A DNA stretch of 64,000 nt from an uncultured Flavobacteriaceae bacterium (GCA_947502635.1 CANNAN010000001.1:248001-312000), one strand, 5' to 3'; positions 34,595 through 43,604 are shown, counted from the first letter of the stretch. The notes: a model not told the origin generated them from the sequence alone. A program made the numbers and translations.

Positions 34595-35722
34595 TTACTT
34601 TAAAAGCTCTAGAATTTCGACTTCAAAAATGATATTGGATTTTGCAGGAATACCTCTGCCTCCTGCTTCTCCATAAGCCAAATGGTAAGGGATAAATAAA
34701 GTGGCCTTATCTCCAACGCTTAATTGTTTTAAACCTTCCTTGAAACCAGAAATCATTTCAGCATCTGGACTAATATCTGCATTAATGGGTTGGTATCCGT
34801 TTGCAGCTTTGCGTTTTTCATTTACGACACCTAAAGCTTCGGCAGTTTCTAATTTGCTGGTTTGAAGTAGTTTTCCACTTTCAAAATATACGGCGTAATG
34901 AGTTAGTACTTTAGCATTTTCTGGCAATTTTTTTCCAGTGCCTTTTTCTGTAATGATATATTGTAAACCAGATGGTAATGTAATAGCCTTGGCTCGTTGC
35001 TCATCAAACTTGTCTTTAGATGCTTTTAGAATAGCTGCTATTTTAGCTTTTTTTTCTTTTTCTTTGCGTTCTGCTACAGCGAAATGATTATTAAATATAT
35101 TTGGAGCATCAAAAGATTTAGCCTCTTTTCCTTTTCTAATAATGTTCAGCTCTTTTATAACCACATCTTCTATAGGTTTATTGCCACCAGCGGTTTTTAC
35201 ATTAGAAATACTATCTTGAATGTCTATTCCAATAATTAACTCACCAAAAATATTATAGCCATTATCTAAATGAGGTTTTGGAATTTCAGTAATAAAAAAT
35301 TGACTACCATTTGTATTACGTCCAGAGTTTGCCATAGATAAAATACCTGGTTTATCATGTTTTAAATCTGGATGAAATTCATCCATGAATTTATATCCAG
35401 GACTTCCAGAACCAGTACCAGTAGGGTCTCCTCCCTGTATCATAAATTCATTAATGACGCGATGAAAAATAAGTCCGTTATAGAATTTTTTTCCTTTATA
35501 AATACTATCTACCATCGTATTAGTACCTTCTGCTAATGAAACAAAGTTTGCAACTGTGATTGGGGCTTTTTCATGTGCTAATTTTGCGACCATAATACCT
35601 TCTGAGGTTACAATTTCTGCATACAACCCATCTTCGAGGTCTGGATATTGTGCTTTGCATGAAGCTAAAATTATTGAAAAAGTAATTAATGAAATTTTGA
35701 TTGCGTTTTTTAAAAGACTCAT
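34595..35722 (-). CDS. Cyclophilin-FKBP fusion peptidyl-prolyl isomerase, lipoprotein
   Basis: 375 residues. A lipoprotein signal (cysteine in SIILASC, residue 22) precedes a cyclophilin domain (about 33-195: [30 protein letters not shown]) and then an FKBP domain (about 260-375: [40 protein letters not shown]), with a linker rich in K and A. Both isomerase folds are thus on one envelope protein. It lies 2 nt after gldI and 12 nt before lgt, in one run of lipoprotein genes. Confidence 0.92.
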   Translation of the reverse strand: MSLLKNAIKISLITFSIILASCKAQYPDLEDGLYAEIVTSEGIMVAKLAHEKAPITVANFVSLAEGTNTMVDSIYKGKKFYNGLIFHRVINEFMIQGGDPTGTGSGSPGYKFMDEFHPDLKHDKPGILSMANSGRNTNGSQFFITEIPKPHLDNGYNIFGELIIGIDIQDSISNVKTAGGNKPIEDVVIKELNIIRKGKEAKSFDAPNIFNNHFAVAERKEKEKKAKIAAILKASKDKFDEQRAKAITLPSGLQYIITEKGTGKKLPENAKVLTHYAVYFESGKLLQTSKLETAEALGVVNEKRKAANGYQPINADISPDAEMISGFKEGLKQLSVGDKATLFIPYHLAYGEAGGRGIPAKSNIIFEVEILELLK

Positions 35723-35724
35723 TT

Positions 35725-36267
35725 TTAATTAGTTTGATTTTGGGTAATAGAATTTACTGTAACTTCACAAATTATGGGGGTATTACTACCTATTTTATTT
35801 TCATCACCATAATAACCGTATGCTTTTTGTGAAGGGAAGATAAAGGTAGCAGTTTCACCAGTTTTCATTAGTTTTAGACCTTCTCGTAAACCAGTAAATA
35901 ATTCTTCTCTATCCATAGCATAGTTTTGTGTTTTAAGCTCTTCTTTTGAGTATATTAAGATGCCATTTAATGCTTTTACATTATAATTGTAGTTTATAAC
36001 ATCTCCAAAAAGAGGTGTTTTTAAAGTATCTATTTCTATTTTATTGTTGTAGTAGTACCAAAAGCCACTCTCTGAAGCGATATAGTTATTACCTTGCTCT
36101 TTCATAACTTTCTCTATAGAAATTTGTTCTTGAGCAAAGCGTTTTTTATTTCGTTCTACTGAAGCATCTATAAAAGAGCCTGTTTTCACTGAAACTGGGC
36201 GTCGTGCTTCGGGAGTTTTGCAGTTTAATGCTAGTAAAACTAAGGCAAATGTTAGTAGCTTATTCAT
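35725..36267 (-). CDS. gldI: Gliding motility lipoprotein GldI (FKBP-type isomerase)
   Basis: 180 residues. A lipoprotein signal with cysteine at about 16 ([10 protein letters not shown]) is followed by the GldI-specific N-terminal part ([20 protein letters not shown]) and an FKBP domain ([31 protein letters not shown]). In Flavobacterium johnsoniae GldI is needed for gliding, probably folding envelope proteins of the T9SS/gliding machine. It overlaps the upstream phosphoesterase gene by 8 nt. Other gld genes are not in the window. Confidence 0.9.
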   Translation of the reverse strand: MNKLLTFALVLLALNCKTPEARRPVSVKTGSFIDASVERNKKRFAQEQISIEKVMKEQGNNYIASESGFWYYYNNKIEIDTLKTPLFGDVINYNYNVKALNGILIYSKEELKTQNYAMDREELFTGLREGLKLMKTGETATFIFPSQKAYGYYGDENKIGSNTPIICEVTVNSITQNQTN

Positions 36268-37279
36268 TATTTAGGGCTTTATTATAACTAGGCAATATAC
36301 TAATAAATTTAGCAACTGTATCTTCTAATGACAAATCACTTTTTCCACCAGCTGCATTGGTATGACCACCTCCACTAAAATGTGTTCTTGATAATTCGTT
36401 AACAGAAAAATTTCCTTTTGAGCGTAATGAAATTTTTATAATACCTTCTTGCTTATCTTCAATAAAAATAGCAGCGAGTATCGTGTTTTTTAAAGATAAA
36501 GCATAATTTACAATACCTTCAGTGTCCCCTTTTTTATAATCGTATCTATATAATTCTTCTTGAGAAAGTGTTATGTATGCTGCTCTTGATTCTGGAACAA
36601 CTTTTAAGTTGCTTAGTGCACACCCTAGGAGTTGTAAGCGTTCATAACTGTTAGTATCATAAACATTATTATGAATTTCTGTGTTATTAGCTCCTTTTTC
36701 AATGAGTTGAGCTATTATTTGATGGGTTTTACTGGTGGTAGATAAAAACCTGAAAGAACCTGTATCTGTCATGATACCAACATACAAACAAGTAGAAATG
36801 CTAGTGTCAATTAGATTGGCATCACCTAACATATCAATAAAATGATATATCATTTCACAAGTAGAACTCATAGTAACATCACTAAACATGTATGTAGCAT
36901 AATCATCAGGTGCTTGATGATGATCAATCATAATTTTTAAAGCATTACTTTCTGCTAATACAGATTCCATATTACCAGTTCTGTGAAAAGCATTAAAGTC
37001 TAAAGTGAATAAAATATCTGCAGTTTCAATTAATGTATCACATTCTTGAGGCTGAGAATCATATTTTAATATGAGATCATTTCCTGGAATCCATTTTAAG
37101 AAAGTAGGGTAGTCATTAGGTACTAAAACATGTACTTGGTGGTTGCTTTTTATAAGATAGTGGTATAAACCAAGTGTAGAACCAATAGCATCACCATCTG
37201 GGTTTTTGTGTGGTACAATTACAATCTTTTTTTTTGAAGATAGTAGTTGTTTTATGCTTGAAATATCGTGCTTATTCAT
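36260..37279 (-). CDS. DHH/DHHA1 phosphoesterase (NrnA type)
   Basis: 339 residues. DHH-type motifs: IVPHKNPDGDAIGS near residue 22, LFTLDFN, MIDHHQAPDDY, and YVGIMTDTGSF. The C-terminal DHHA1 domain ends in HFSGGGHTNAAGG. NrnA proteins degrade short RNA (nanoRNA) and often pAp. It is the first gene of the gldI run. Substrate preference cannot be read from sequence. Confidence 0.9.
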   Translation of the reverse strand: MNKHDISSIKQLLSSKKKIVIVPHKNPDGDAIGSTLGLYHYLIKSNHQVHVLVPNDYPTFLKWIPGNDLILKYDSQPQECDTLIETADILFTLDFNAFHRTGNMESVLAESNALKIMIDHHQAPDDYATYMFSDVTMSSTCEMIYHFIDMLGDANLIDTSISTCLYVGIMTDTGSFRFLSTTSKTHQIIAQLIEKGANNTEIHNNVYDTNSYERLQLLGCALSNLKVVPESRAAYITLSQEELYRYDYKKGDTEGIVNYALSLKNTILAAIFIEDKQEGIIKISLRSKGNFSVNELSRTHFSGGGHTNAAGGKSDLSLEDTVAKFISILPSYNKALNNE

Positions 37280-37336
37280 AGTTGACGAAGATACAATAGA
37301 TTTTTTGAAGCATAATATAGGTTTATGATTTAATGG

Positions 37337-37366
37337 TTGTTTTTAATTAGAAATACGTTACTTTTG
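37337..37366 (+). promoter_or_regulatory. Promoter of ndk
   Basis: TTG (37337-37339), 19 nt, then TACTTTTG (37359-37366): the best consensus Bacteroidota promoter in the window. The ATG follows at 37388. Confidence 0.75.
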
Positions 37367-37387
37367 CACCAAAATTAAAATAATCAA

Positions 37388-37807
37388 ATGGCAACAAATA
37401 GAACATTTACAATGCTTAAGCCAGATGCTGTTGAAAAAGGGCATATTGGTGCAATCTTAGAAAAAATTTCAGCTTCAGGGTTTAGAATCGTAGCAATGAA
37501 ATTAACACAAATGACAAAAGCTGATGCTGAAGCATTTTATGCAATACATAACGAACGTCCATTTTTTACAGATTTGGTTGAATATATGACTCGAGGTCCT
37601 ATTGTTGCGGCTATTTTGGAAAAAGACAATGCTGTTGAAGATTTTAGAACATTAATAGGAGCAACAAACCCAGCTGATGCAGCAGAAGGTACTATTCGTA
37701 AATTATATGCAGCCTCTATTGGAGAAAACGCTGTGCATGGTAGTGATAGTGATGATAATGCAGCTATAGAGGGTGCTTTTCATTTTTCTGGAAGAGAGAT
37801 GTTTTAA
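37388..37807 (+). CDS. ndk: Nucleoside-diphosphate kinase
   Basis: 139 residues. It transfers the gamma-phosphate from ATP to NDPs. The N-terminal [17 protein letters not shown], the [11 protein letters not shown] stretch and the phospho-histidine in [13 protein letters not shown] are diagnostic. It is a single gene with its own promoter and a terminator 24 nt after the stop. Confidence 0.96.
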   Translation: MATNRTFTMLKPDAVEKGHIGAILEKISASGFRIVAMKLTQMTKADAEAFYAIHNERPFFTDLVEYMTRGPIVAAILEKDNAVEDFRTLIGATNPADAAEGTIRKLYAASIGENAVHGSDSDDNAAIEGAFHFSGREMF

Positions 37808-37830
37808 AACGTCAAAACATATAAATAAAG

Positions 37831-37860
37831 AAAAAACCGCAACATTGTTGCGGTTTTTTT
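37831..37860 (+). terminator. Intrinsic terminator of ndk
   Basis: 13-bp arms from AAAAAACCGCAAC to GTTGCGGTTTTTT around a 3-nt loop, followed by more T. Confidence 0.9.
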
Positions 37861-37880
37861 GTTTAAAAAACAGGTTGCAA

Positions 37881-38657
37881 TTATTTTTTTAAAGCTTCTT
37901 CGACTATGTTACCTTGCTCTCTAATAATCATTTTTAAAACGTTTCCTTTATGGTCTTTAATAAACTCAAAAGTTAAAGGAGCTTCTTTACTAAAAAATAG
38001 TGATTTAGACAGGGGGTGAGCAGTAACTAGCATGTCGCCAGCTTTAATTTGAAGCTTAGCATCCTTTTTAGTAATTATTACAGTGCCTGAATTTGGCGCC
38101 AGATATTCACCAGTAAAGGTATTAAGCAAATTGTTTGGTAATAAGATTTCTTTTTTATCAGTGTTTTGAGGTGGAGCTTTATGGTCATAACTCAAAACAC
38201 GTGTCATTTTCCATAGACCATCTTTTAAACGCCATACATGCGTAAATTTAGCAACTCCATCTAGGTATTCAGGTTTGTTATGTTCGGTGATATAGAATTG
38301 GTGGTCACCAGATATAATGGCTCCGTAATTATTTATAGGATATATTTTTATACTCCCTTCAATAGCTTTCCTTCTTAGCTTCCAGTTTTCTCTCGAGCTG
38401 CACAAATTTTTCTTTGATATTTTTAAAAATGTTTCTGCGCCTTTTGTTAATCCATTTTTGTCATGATAAAATTCTAAATCATCTGATATATAACTTTTTA
38501 ATATTTCTAAATTACAAGTATTAAATCCCTTCCAAAATATACTATCGTGATGTGTGATAGTAGTTTCTAATTTTTGATCAAACTTGTTTTGGTTTTGAGA
38601 ATTTAAAAGCACTGTGTATAGTAACAGGCTAACGAATAAAAGAATTGTTTTCGTCAT
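37881..38657 (-). CDS. Secreted SnoaL/NTF2-like (DUF4440) protein
   Basis: 258 residues with a signal peptide (about 1-20). The NTF2-like DUF4440 domain covers about 30-150 (FWKGFNTCNLEILKSYISDDLEFYHD; FTHVWRLKDGLWKMTRVLSYDHK). A C-terminal beta-rich part (about 165-258) begins LLNTFTGEYLAP and resembles the DUF3471-type domains found after serine hydrolases in this phylum. A binding or isomerase role is possible, but nothing points to the ligand. Confidence 0.78.
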   Translation of the reverse strand: MTKTILLFVSLLLYTVLLNSQNQNKFDQKLETTITHHDSIFWKGFNTCNLEILKSYISDDLEFYHDKNGLTKGAETFLKISKKNLCSSRENWKLRRKAIEGSIKIYPINNYGAIISGDHQFYITEHNKPEYLDGVAKFTHVWRLKDGLWKMTRVLSYDHKAPPQNTDKKEILLPNNLLNTFTGEYLAPNSGTVIITKKDAKLQIKAGDMLVTAHPLSKSLFFSKEAPLTFEFIKDHKGNVLKMIIREQGNIVEEALKK

Positions 38658-38771
38658 CTTAGATTATTTTGATTGATAAATGTTTTTACTAAGACGATTC
38701 TATTGACAAAATAGTTACATGATATAAGAAAATATGATAGATTAAATGAATGTAAAGTTAATCCACAAAAA

Positions 38772-38797
38772 AAGTCTACCAAATAGATGATAGACTT
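38772..38797 (-). terminator. Terminator of the first cold-shock gene
   Basis: 7-bp stem AAGTCTA/TAGACTT with a 12-nt loop, then a T tract on the minus strand, 28 nt after the stop. The loop is slightly diverged from the second copy. Confidence 0.65.
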
Positions 38798-38824
38798 GAG
38801 ATTGTAATTGTTAAAGTATATGTA

Positions 38825-39016
38825 TTAGATTACTTTTACGTTTACGGCGTTTAATCCTTTTTTGCCTTCTTGTAGATCAAATTCTACTGCATCACCTTCA
38901 CGAATTTCATCGACAAGTCCTGAAATGTGTACAAAATGTTCTTTGTTGTTGTCATCTTCAGTGATAAATCCGAAACCTTTAGAGTCATTGAAGAATTTTA
39001 CGGTACCTTTACTCAT
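38825..39016 (-). CDS. Cold-shock protein, CspA family
   Basis: 63 residues, a single OB-fold. RNP1 (KGFGFITED) and RNP2 (HFVHISGLV) are intact. It binds single-stranded RNA as a chaperone. It differs from its upstream tandem copy at only a few residues (ITED/IVED, LVDE/LIDE, GKKG/GRKG), and the match continues through the 3' terminator but not into the 5' leader. A TATATTTG promoter box lies 33 nt before the ATG. Confidence 0.93.
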   Translation of the reverse strand: MSKGTVKFFNDSKGFGFITEDDNNKEHFVHISGLVDEIREGDAVEFDLQEGKKGLNAVNVKVI

Positions 39017-39048
39017 ATCTTTAATATTGAATTAGTTATATATTACTA

Positions 39049-39056
39049 CAAATATA
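39049..39056 (-). promoter_or_regulatory. -7 box of the first cold-shock gene
   Basis: TATATTTG, a perfect TAnnTTTG match. The leader is short (about 25-30 nt), unlike the long cold-shock leaders of E. coli cspA. Confidence 0.45.
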
Positions 39057-39124
39057 CTACCAAATAATTTTATAAGCCATTTGTTTTACATCTAATTTTG
39101 TTTTAGAAGTAAAAATCAACAAAA

Positions 39125-39152
39125 AAAGTCTATCAAATGAATGATAGACTTT
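39125..39152 (-). terminator. Terminator of the second cold-shock gene
   Basis: 11-bp stem AAAGTCTATCA/TGATAGACTTT with a 6-nt loop and a T tract on the minus strand. Confidence 0.75.
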
Positions 39153-39178
39153 TAATTGTAATTGTTAAAGTATATGTA

Positions 39179-39370
39179 TTAGATTACTTTTACGTTTACG
39201 GCGTTTAATCCTTTTCTACCTTCTTGTAGATCGAATTCTACTGCATCACCTTCACGAATTTCATCGATAAGTCCTGAAATGTGTACAAAATGTTCTTTGT
39301 TGTTGTCGTCTTCAACGATGAATCCAAAACCTTTAGAGTCATTGAAAAATTTTACGGTACCTTTACTCAT
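39179..39370 (-). CDS. Cold-shock protein, CspA family (tandem copy)
   Basis: 63 residues, near-identical to the product of the gene at 38825-39016; RNP1 KGFGFIVED and RNP2 HFVHISGLI are intact. The two copies are 354 nt apart in register. It has its own TATATTTG box 27 nt upstream, so the copies are separate transcripts that can be tuned differently. Confidence 0.93.
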   Translation of the reverse strand: MSKGTVKFFNDSKGFGFIVEDDNNKEHFVHISGLIDEIREGDAVEFDLQEGRKGLNAVNVKVI

Positions 39371-39396
39371 GTTATGTTTTATAAAAAATTAAGTCA

Positions 39397-39404
39397 CAAA
39401 TATA
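39397..39404 (-). promoter_or_regulatory. -7 box of the second cold-shock gene
   Basis: TATATTTG on the minus strand, 27 nt before the ATG. Confidence 0.45.
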
Positions 39405-39466
39405 AGACAAAAAATAATAGCTTTTAAATTTTGTATAAAATTTTTACATAAAATTTGATTTCGTAA

Positions 39467-39763
39467 TCATCGGAGTACCAGTTTTTTAATGATTTCTTTG
39501 CCTAGCTCTTCGTTAAGCATATTGATTATTTTTTGTTTACCATAACTTAACTCTTCTCTTAGAACACTAGAAGTTAGCTGCACATAAAGCGTATCTCGTT
39601 CTAAGTTTACCGATGTGGTATAATTATTTACACCATTACCCATAAGATTTGCCCACGCGTCTGCGACATTAACTTTATTAAGACCTTTTTCCAATTTATT
39701 GGTTTCTACAAATTCTTTTAATGCGTCTTGGATACTAATATGTTCGTTGTTTCGCTTTGCCAT
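39467..39763 (-). CDS. DUF721 (DciA-like) protein
   Basis: 98 residues. DUF721 features: the VADAWANLMGNGVNNYT region, LERDTLYVQLTSSVLREEL and LGKEIIKKLVLR. DciA proteins load the replicative helicase DnaB in bacteria without DnaC; short DUF721 proteins near recF are the common form in this phylum. It lies 20 nt after the 2H phosphoesterase gene in a run that begins with recF. Confidence 0.83.
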   Translation of the reverse strand: MAKRNNEHISIQDALKEFVETNKLEKGLNKVNVADAWANLMGNGVNNYTTSVNLERDTLYVQLTSSVLREELSYGKQKIINMLNEELGKEIIKKLVLR

Positions 39764-39783
39764 GGTTTGTTTTGGTATGGATT

Positions 39784-40467
39784 TTAGATGTCGAATTCAA
39801 ATAATTTTTTTACATGCTTTTCTTTTTGATACCAATCATTATATACCAATTCTAAAATTTTAATTTTAAAAGTGCCAAACTCATGGTTTTTATAGGTCTC
39901 GATTAGATTTAAAAAAGCCGATTTTTCGCTTAATCTTTTTGTAAAACGAACCACTGTAGTGTGTGCTGTTTGTATAGAATAACGTTTGTCAATACTTTGT
40001 TCTAAGGTACTGTTTTTAAAGTTGCTTCTTAGTTTGTTTCTTATTTTATTTAATGATTCGTTGTTCATAAAACCTTGAATCATGATACATGAGGGTGATG
40101 CAGTTACACCTTTAAATTTAATTTCAATATTGAAATCGTCAGTTGTTAAACAATCGTTAACGCATTTAATGTATTCAGATAGTTCAATATTCTCTAATTT
40201 AAAACCATTGTAGCATGATATTATAGACATCACAGTAATATGAATGTCCGAATTTGTGTAATAATATTGATCAGGCTCTATAATTTTAAGTTTATTAAGA
40301 AACTTTTGGATTTCATTTTTAACTTTCTCTGAAGGTCTGGCTAAAAGTGTTATACCAAACCTGTTATCTGAAGACGAATGGATTAAATCATCAACTTGAT
40401 AATCATCATTAGAAATTTTTTCAATGGATTCTTTGTAGAGATTTGTATAGTGGGCTTCTAAACTCAT
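39784..40467 (-). CDS. 2H phosphoesterase (LigT/2'-5' RNA ligase superfamily)
   Basis: 227 residues. Two catalytic HxT motifs are visible, HITV (about residue 76) and HTTV (about residue 169), at the ends of two homologous halves, as in LigT and cyclic phosphodiesterases. The substrate may be a cyclic phosphate of RNA or a small nucleotide. It lies 5 nt after recF and before the DUF721 gene, so it is co-transcribed with replication and repair genes. Some relatives in this family are labelled mutarotase, without support that I can see. Confidence 0.78.
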   Translation of the reverse strand: MSLEAHYTNLYKESIEKISNDDYQVDDLIHSSSDNRFGITLLARPSEKVKNEIQKFLNKLKIIEPDQYYYTNSDIHITVMSIISCYNGFKLENIELSEYIKCVNDCLTTDDFNIEIKFKGVTASPSCIMIQGFMNNESLNKIRNKLRSNFKNSTLEQSIDKRYSIQTAHTTVVRFTKRLSEKSAFLNLIETYKNHEFGTFKIKILELVYNDWYQKEKHVKKLFEFDI

Positions 40468-40472
40468 TAAAT

Positions 40473-41552
40473 TTACAGTTTGAAAATTTCATAAGATTGA
40501 TGTACTTGCTTTACTGCTGCTTCTGTACGCTCCGCATGGGTATCACTTATAAATAACTGTCCGAAATTTTCATCATCTACTAATTTAATAATTTGAGACA
40601 CACGATGTTCATCTAATTTATCAAAAATGTCGTCCAGTAATAAAATAGGATTTACACCGCTTTGCGCTTTTATAAAGTCAAACTGAGCCAATTTTAAAGC
40701 AATTAAGAATGATTTTTGTTGACCTTGACTTCCGAATTTTTTAATAGGATGTCCTTCAATATTAAAATGTAAATCATCTTTGTGAATACCAACACTTGTG
40801 TATTGTAATGCCTTGTCTTTGTTGATTATATTTTTTAAAAGCGTATTTAAATCTTGTTCAAATAAATGGCTATGGTATTTTAAATTAACAGTTTCATTGC
40901 CATTACTAATAGCCTCGTAACGCGACTTAAATATGGGGATAAATTCCTTTAAAAAAGCATCTCGTTTTTCAAAAACATGCGTGCCATATTCTGTTAATTG
41001 ATTATTATATACCTCAAGCGTATCATTATTAAAAGTGTGATTTAAGGCAAAGTATTTTAGTAGCGCATTACGTTGCACAAGTATTTTATTATAATTAATT
41101 AAATGGCCTAGATAGGTTTTGTCGCTTTGTGAAATGACACTGTCTATAAACTTTCGTCGGGTATCACTGCCTTCTGTAATCAAATCTCTATCGGCTGGTG
41201 AAATAATTACTAAAGGTAAAAAACCAATATGTTCACTAAATTTTTCATAAGCCTTGGCATTGCGTTTAATAACTTTTTTTTTACCTCGTTTTAGACTGAT
41301 AATTATTTTTTCGATTTTATCCTCCTTTTCATAATCCCCATTTATAACGAAAAAATCTTCATTGTGCTTTATATTTTGAGTTGCCACTGGGTTAAAATAA
41401 CTTTTACCAAAGGATAAATGATAAATAGCATCTAGCACATTGGTCTTTCCAATACCATTATTACCAACTATGCAGTTAATTTTATCGTTGAAAGTAAATG
41501 ATTTACTGTCAAAGTTTTTATAATTAAGTAATGAAAGTGATTTTAAAATCAT
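40473..41552 (-). CDS. recF: DNA replication/repair protein RecF
   Basis: 359 residues, an SMC-like ATPase that loads RecA at gaps. Walker A is [18 protein letters not shown] (about 28-45). The ABC signature region is [20 protein letters not shown], followed by Walker B in [16 protein letters not shown] and the C-terminal GQLFISDTH. It leads the run with the 2H phosphoesterase and DUF721 genes and diverges from the TPR gene. Confidence 0.95.
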   Translation of the reverse strand: MILKSLSLLNYKNFDSKSFTFNDKINCIVGNNGIGKTNVLDAIYHLSFGKSYFNPVATQNIKHNEDFFVINGDYEKEDKIEKIIISLKRGKKKVIKRNAKAYEKFSEHIGFLPLVIISPADRDLITEGSDTRRKFIDSVISQSDKTYLGHLINYNKILVQRNALLKYFALNHTFNNDTLEVYNNQLTEYGTHVFEKRDAFLKEFIPIFKSRYEAISNGNETVNLKYHSHLFEQDLNTLLKNIINKDKALQYTSVGIHKDDLHFNIEGHPIKKFGSQGQQKSFLIALKLAQFDFIKAQSGVNPILLLDDIFDKLDEHRVSQIIKLVDDENFGQLFISDTHAERTEAAVKQVHQSYEIFKL

Positions 41553-41657
41553 ATAAAAAGCGACTTAAAGGCTGTTTTGTTGCTAAACTCTTTAAAAAGA
41601 AGTGCAAATTATTGAAAAATATCAAATAAATACCCTTTTAGTTATGAAGAAAAATTA

Positions 41658-41665
41658 TATTTTTG
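41658..41665 (+). promoter_or_regulatory. -7 box of the TPR/ribH operon
   Basis: TATTTTTG matches TAnnTTTG, 33 nt before the ATG. No clear -33 TTG is seen. Confidence 0.4.
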
Positions 41666-41690
41666 CGGCGCATTAATATAGAAAGAATAG

Positions 41691-42461
41691 ATGGCTACAT
41701 ATAATAAAAGAGGGTACAAACCAAAAAATAAAATAGAGAAAGAACAAAACATTGAAACGGACTCTACTACAGCAGAAGTTTTTAATACGCTAGATGAGAC
41801 TGCTTCAAAAACAGAAGCATTTGTTGAAAAGAATCAGAAATATATTTATATAATTATTGGACTAGTTGCCGTTATTGTTTTAGGATCTTTAGGTTATAAA
41901 GAATTTATAGCGAAGCCTAAGCAAATATCAGCAATGAATGATATGTTTCAAGCACAAAAATATTTTGATCAAGCAGTCGTTGGTGCTGAAAAAGACTCAT
42001 TGTATAATTTGGCTTTAAATGGTGGAGAAGGAAAATTTGGTATGTTAGATATCATTGAAGAATACAGTGGTACACCTTCTGCTAATTTAGCAAGTTATTA
42101 TGCAGGTACTGCTTATTTAAGATTAAAAGATTATAAAAAAGCAGTTGAGCATTTAGAGAATTTTAAAAGTGATGATGAAATATTAGCACCTATAGCAAAA
42201 GGAAATATTGGTGATGCTTTTGTGCAATTAAATCAGGTAGACGAAGCTTTAGGTTATTATGAGCAAGCTGCTGAAATGCGCAATAACGAATATACAACAC
42301 CAATGTATTTGTTTAAAGCAGGTACTATTGCTTTAGATTTAGGAAAAGCAGATAAAGCATTGACTTATTTTAAAAGAGTTAAAGAAGATTTTCCTGCTTC
42401 AAATGAAGCTTCTAAAGTAGATGTATTTATAGGTAAAGCTCAAGTATTGGCAAATAAATAA
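41691..42461 (+). CDS. Membrane-anchored TPR protein (YfgM-like)
   Basis: 256 residues. A charged cytoplasmic N-terminus is followed by one membrane segment (about 50-68, YIYIIIGLVAVIVLGSLGY), then TPR units (about 100-250, e.g. ASYYAGTAYLRLKDYKKAVEHL, GDAFVQLNQVDEALGYYEQA, KAGTIALDLGKADKALTYFK). The layout matches YfgM, which works with periplasmic chaperones and the translocon. It is followed by ribH after 1 nt, a conserved pairing in flavobacteria. Confidence 0.88.
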   Translation: MATYNKRGYKPKNKIEKEQNIETDSTTAEVFNTLDETASKTEAFVEKNQKYIYIIIGLVAVIVLGSLGYKEFIAKPKQISAMNDMFQAQKYFDQAVVGAEKDSLYNLALNGGEGKFGMLDIIEEYSGTPSANLASYYAGTAYLRLKDYKKAVEHLENFKSDDEILAPIAKGNIGDAFVQLNQVDEALGYYEQAAEMRNNEYTTPMYLFKAGTIALDLGKADKALTYFKRVKEDFPASNEASKVDVFIGKAQVLANK

Positions 42462-42462
42462 T

Positions 42463-42948
42463 ATGGCTACGGAAAATAAAAACTTATCCGATTACGATAA
42501 AACAACAATCCCAAACGCGAATAAATTTCGGTTTGGGATTGTTGTTTCAGAGTGGAATGATACCATTACCGAAGGTCTTTATAAAGGTGCTTATAATACT
42601 TTGATAGAGAACGGTGTGTTGCCAAATAATATTATTAGATGGGATGTTCCTGGTAGTTATGAACTCATCTATGGTTGTAAAAAAATGCAAGAACAAGCGG
42701 TAAATGCTGTTATTGCCATTGGTAGCGTTATACAAGGTGAAACAAAACATTTCGATTTTGTTTGTGAAGCAGTATCCCAAGGAATAAAAGACTTAAATGT
42801 TACTCAAGAAACACCTGTAATATTCTGTGTACTTACAGACAATACTATGCAACAAGCCGTAGAGCGTTCTGGCGGTAAGCATGGCAATAAAGGTACAGAA
42901 GCTGCTGTTGCTGCTATTAAAATGGCTGAACTGCGTAATAATAGTTAG
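42463..42948 (+). CDS. ribH: 6,7-dimethyl-8-ribityllumazine synthase
   Basis: 161 residues. It makes the riboflavin precursor lumazine. Conserved stretches are FGIVVSEWNDTITEGLYKGA (about 24-43), WDVPGSYEL, AIGSVIQGETKHFDFVCEAV with the catalytic His, and FCVLTDNTMQQAVERSG. It is co-transcribed with the TPR gene, one base apart. No FMN riboswitch is seen upstream. Confidence 0.95.
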   Translation: MATENKNLSDYDKTTIPNANKFRFGIVVSEWNDTITEGLYKGAYNTLIENGVLPNNIIRWDVPGSYELIYGCKKMQEQAVNAVIAIGSVIQGETKHFDFVCEAVSQGIKDLNVTQETPVIFCVLTDNTMQQAVERSGGKHGNKGTEAAVAAIKMAELRNNS

Positions 42949-42950
42949 TT

Positions 42951-43068
42951 TAGTATTCAGTAGCGGTTAATAGTAATTATTACCCCATTAAGCTTAATTA
43001 AATATATCACAGCGAGTTTTATTTTTTATTATTATAGACTATGTTGAGCGGAGACGAAGTATCATAGT
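42951..43068. repeat. Repeat remnants in the ribH downstream spacer
   Basis: The 404-nt spacer after ribH (42949-43352) holds no gene. At 42953-42972 AGTATTCAGTAGCGGTTAAT resembles the 20-bp tandem repeat at 48809-48940. At 43038-43068 an ACTATG/CATAGT hairpin encloses TTGAGCGGAGACGAAG, which resembles the short dispersed TTGAGCGCAGTCGAAG-type repeat seen between genes in many flavobacteria. The rest is plain A+T-rich sequence. Confidence 0.4.
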
Positions 43069-43352
43069 TTGTTTAAATGAAAAGATTATTACAGTTACTT
43101 CCCTTTAGTAATGATGCCATAATTTTATGTGTGGCTTAGTCATAAGGTTTTGTTAACAATTTTTGGCTTTTCAACGCCAGTTTTCTGCCTATTTTTAAGT
43201 ATTTTTGATGAACTAGTCTTGATCTTTTTGATCTTTTTGGTTTAAGAGAGAAATTAAGTTTTGTTTTTAGATGAAATATAAAAATAAAATACAATTTTAA
43301 ATAATTTATAAAAAGTCTAGATTAGTTTATTATAAAAAGAGCATTATAGATT

Positions 43353-43586
43353 TTGTTTAAACAGCGTAAAAATAGAGCCTTTAAATATGAACCTAGATTT
43401 TCTAAGGAAAATCAAACCGATTCGGATTTAGAAGATAATTTTGATTCTAAAGGTTTTGTTTCAAAATTGAAACGACAAAGAGGAAATAAGGTTCGAGTTA
43501 AAGGCGCCTTACCAGTGAAAACTTTAATTTTAGTTTTGGTATTATTATTGCTTTGTATGTATGTATTAGAGAAAAAATACATGTAA
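43353..43586 (+). CDS. Small membrane protein, paralogue of the next gene
   Basis: 77 residues. The start is TTG at 43353: a stop lies at 43347-43349 and no ATG precedes the conserved region. RKNRAFKYEPRF at the N-terminus is followed by a basic linker and one C-terminal membrane helix (TLILVLVLLLLCMYVL). The neighbour's N-terminus carries the same KxRKNxxFxYxPR pattern, so the two are paralogues. Such proteins are sometimes mislabelled as riboflavin synthase subunit because of nearby ribH; nothing supports that. Confidence 0.68.
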   Translation: MFKQRKNRAFKYEPRFSKENQTDSDLEDNFDSKGFVSKLKRQRGNKVRVKGALPVKTLILVLVLLLLCMYVLEKKYM

Positions 43587-43604
43587 CCTTAAAGCTTAGG
43601 AATT

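Noticed and set aside
36920-37387. Riboswitch or long leader before ndk
   Set aside because: A perfect promoter ends 21 nt before the ndk ATG, so the leader is too short for a structured element.
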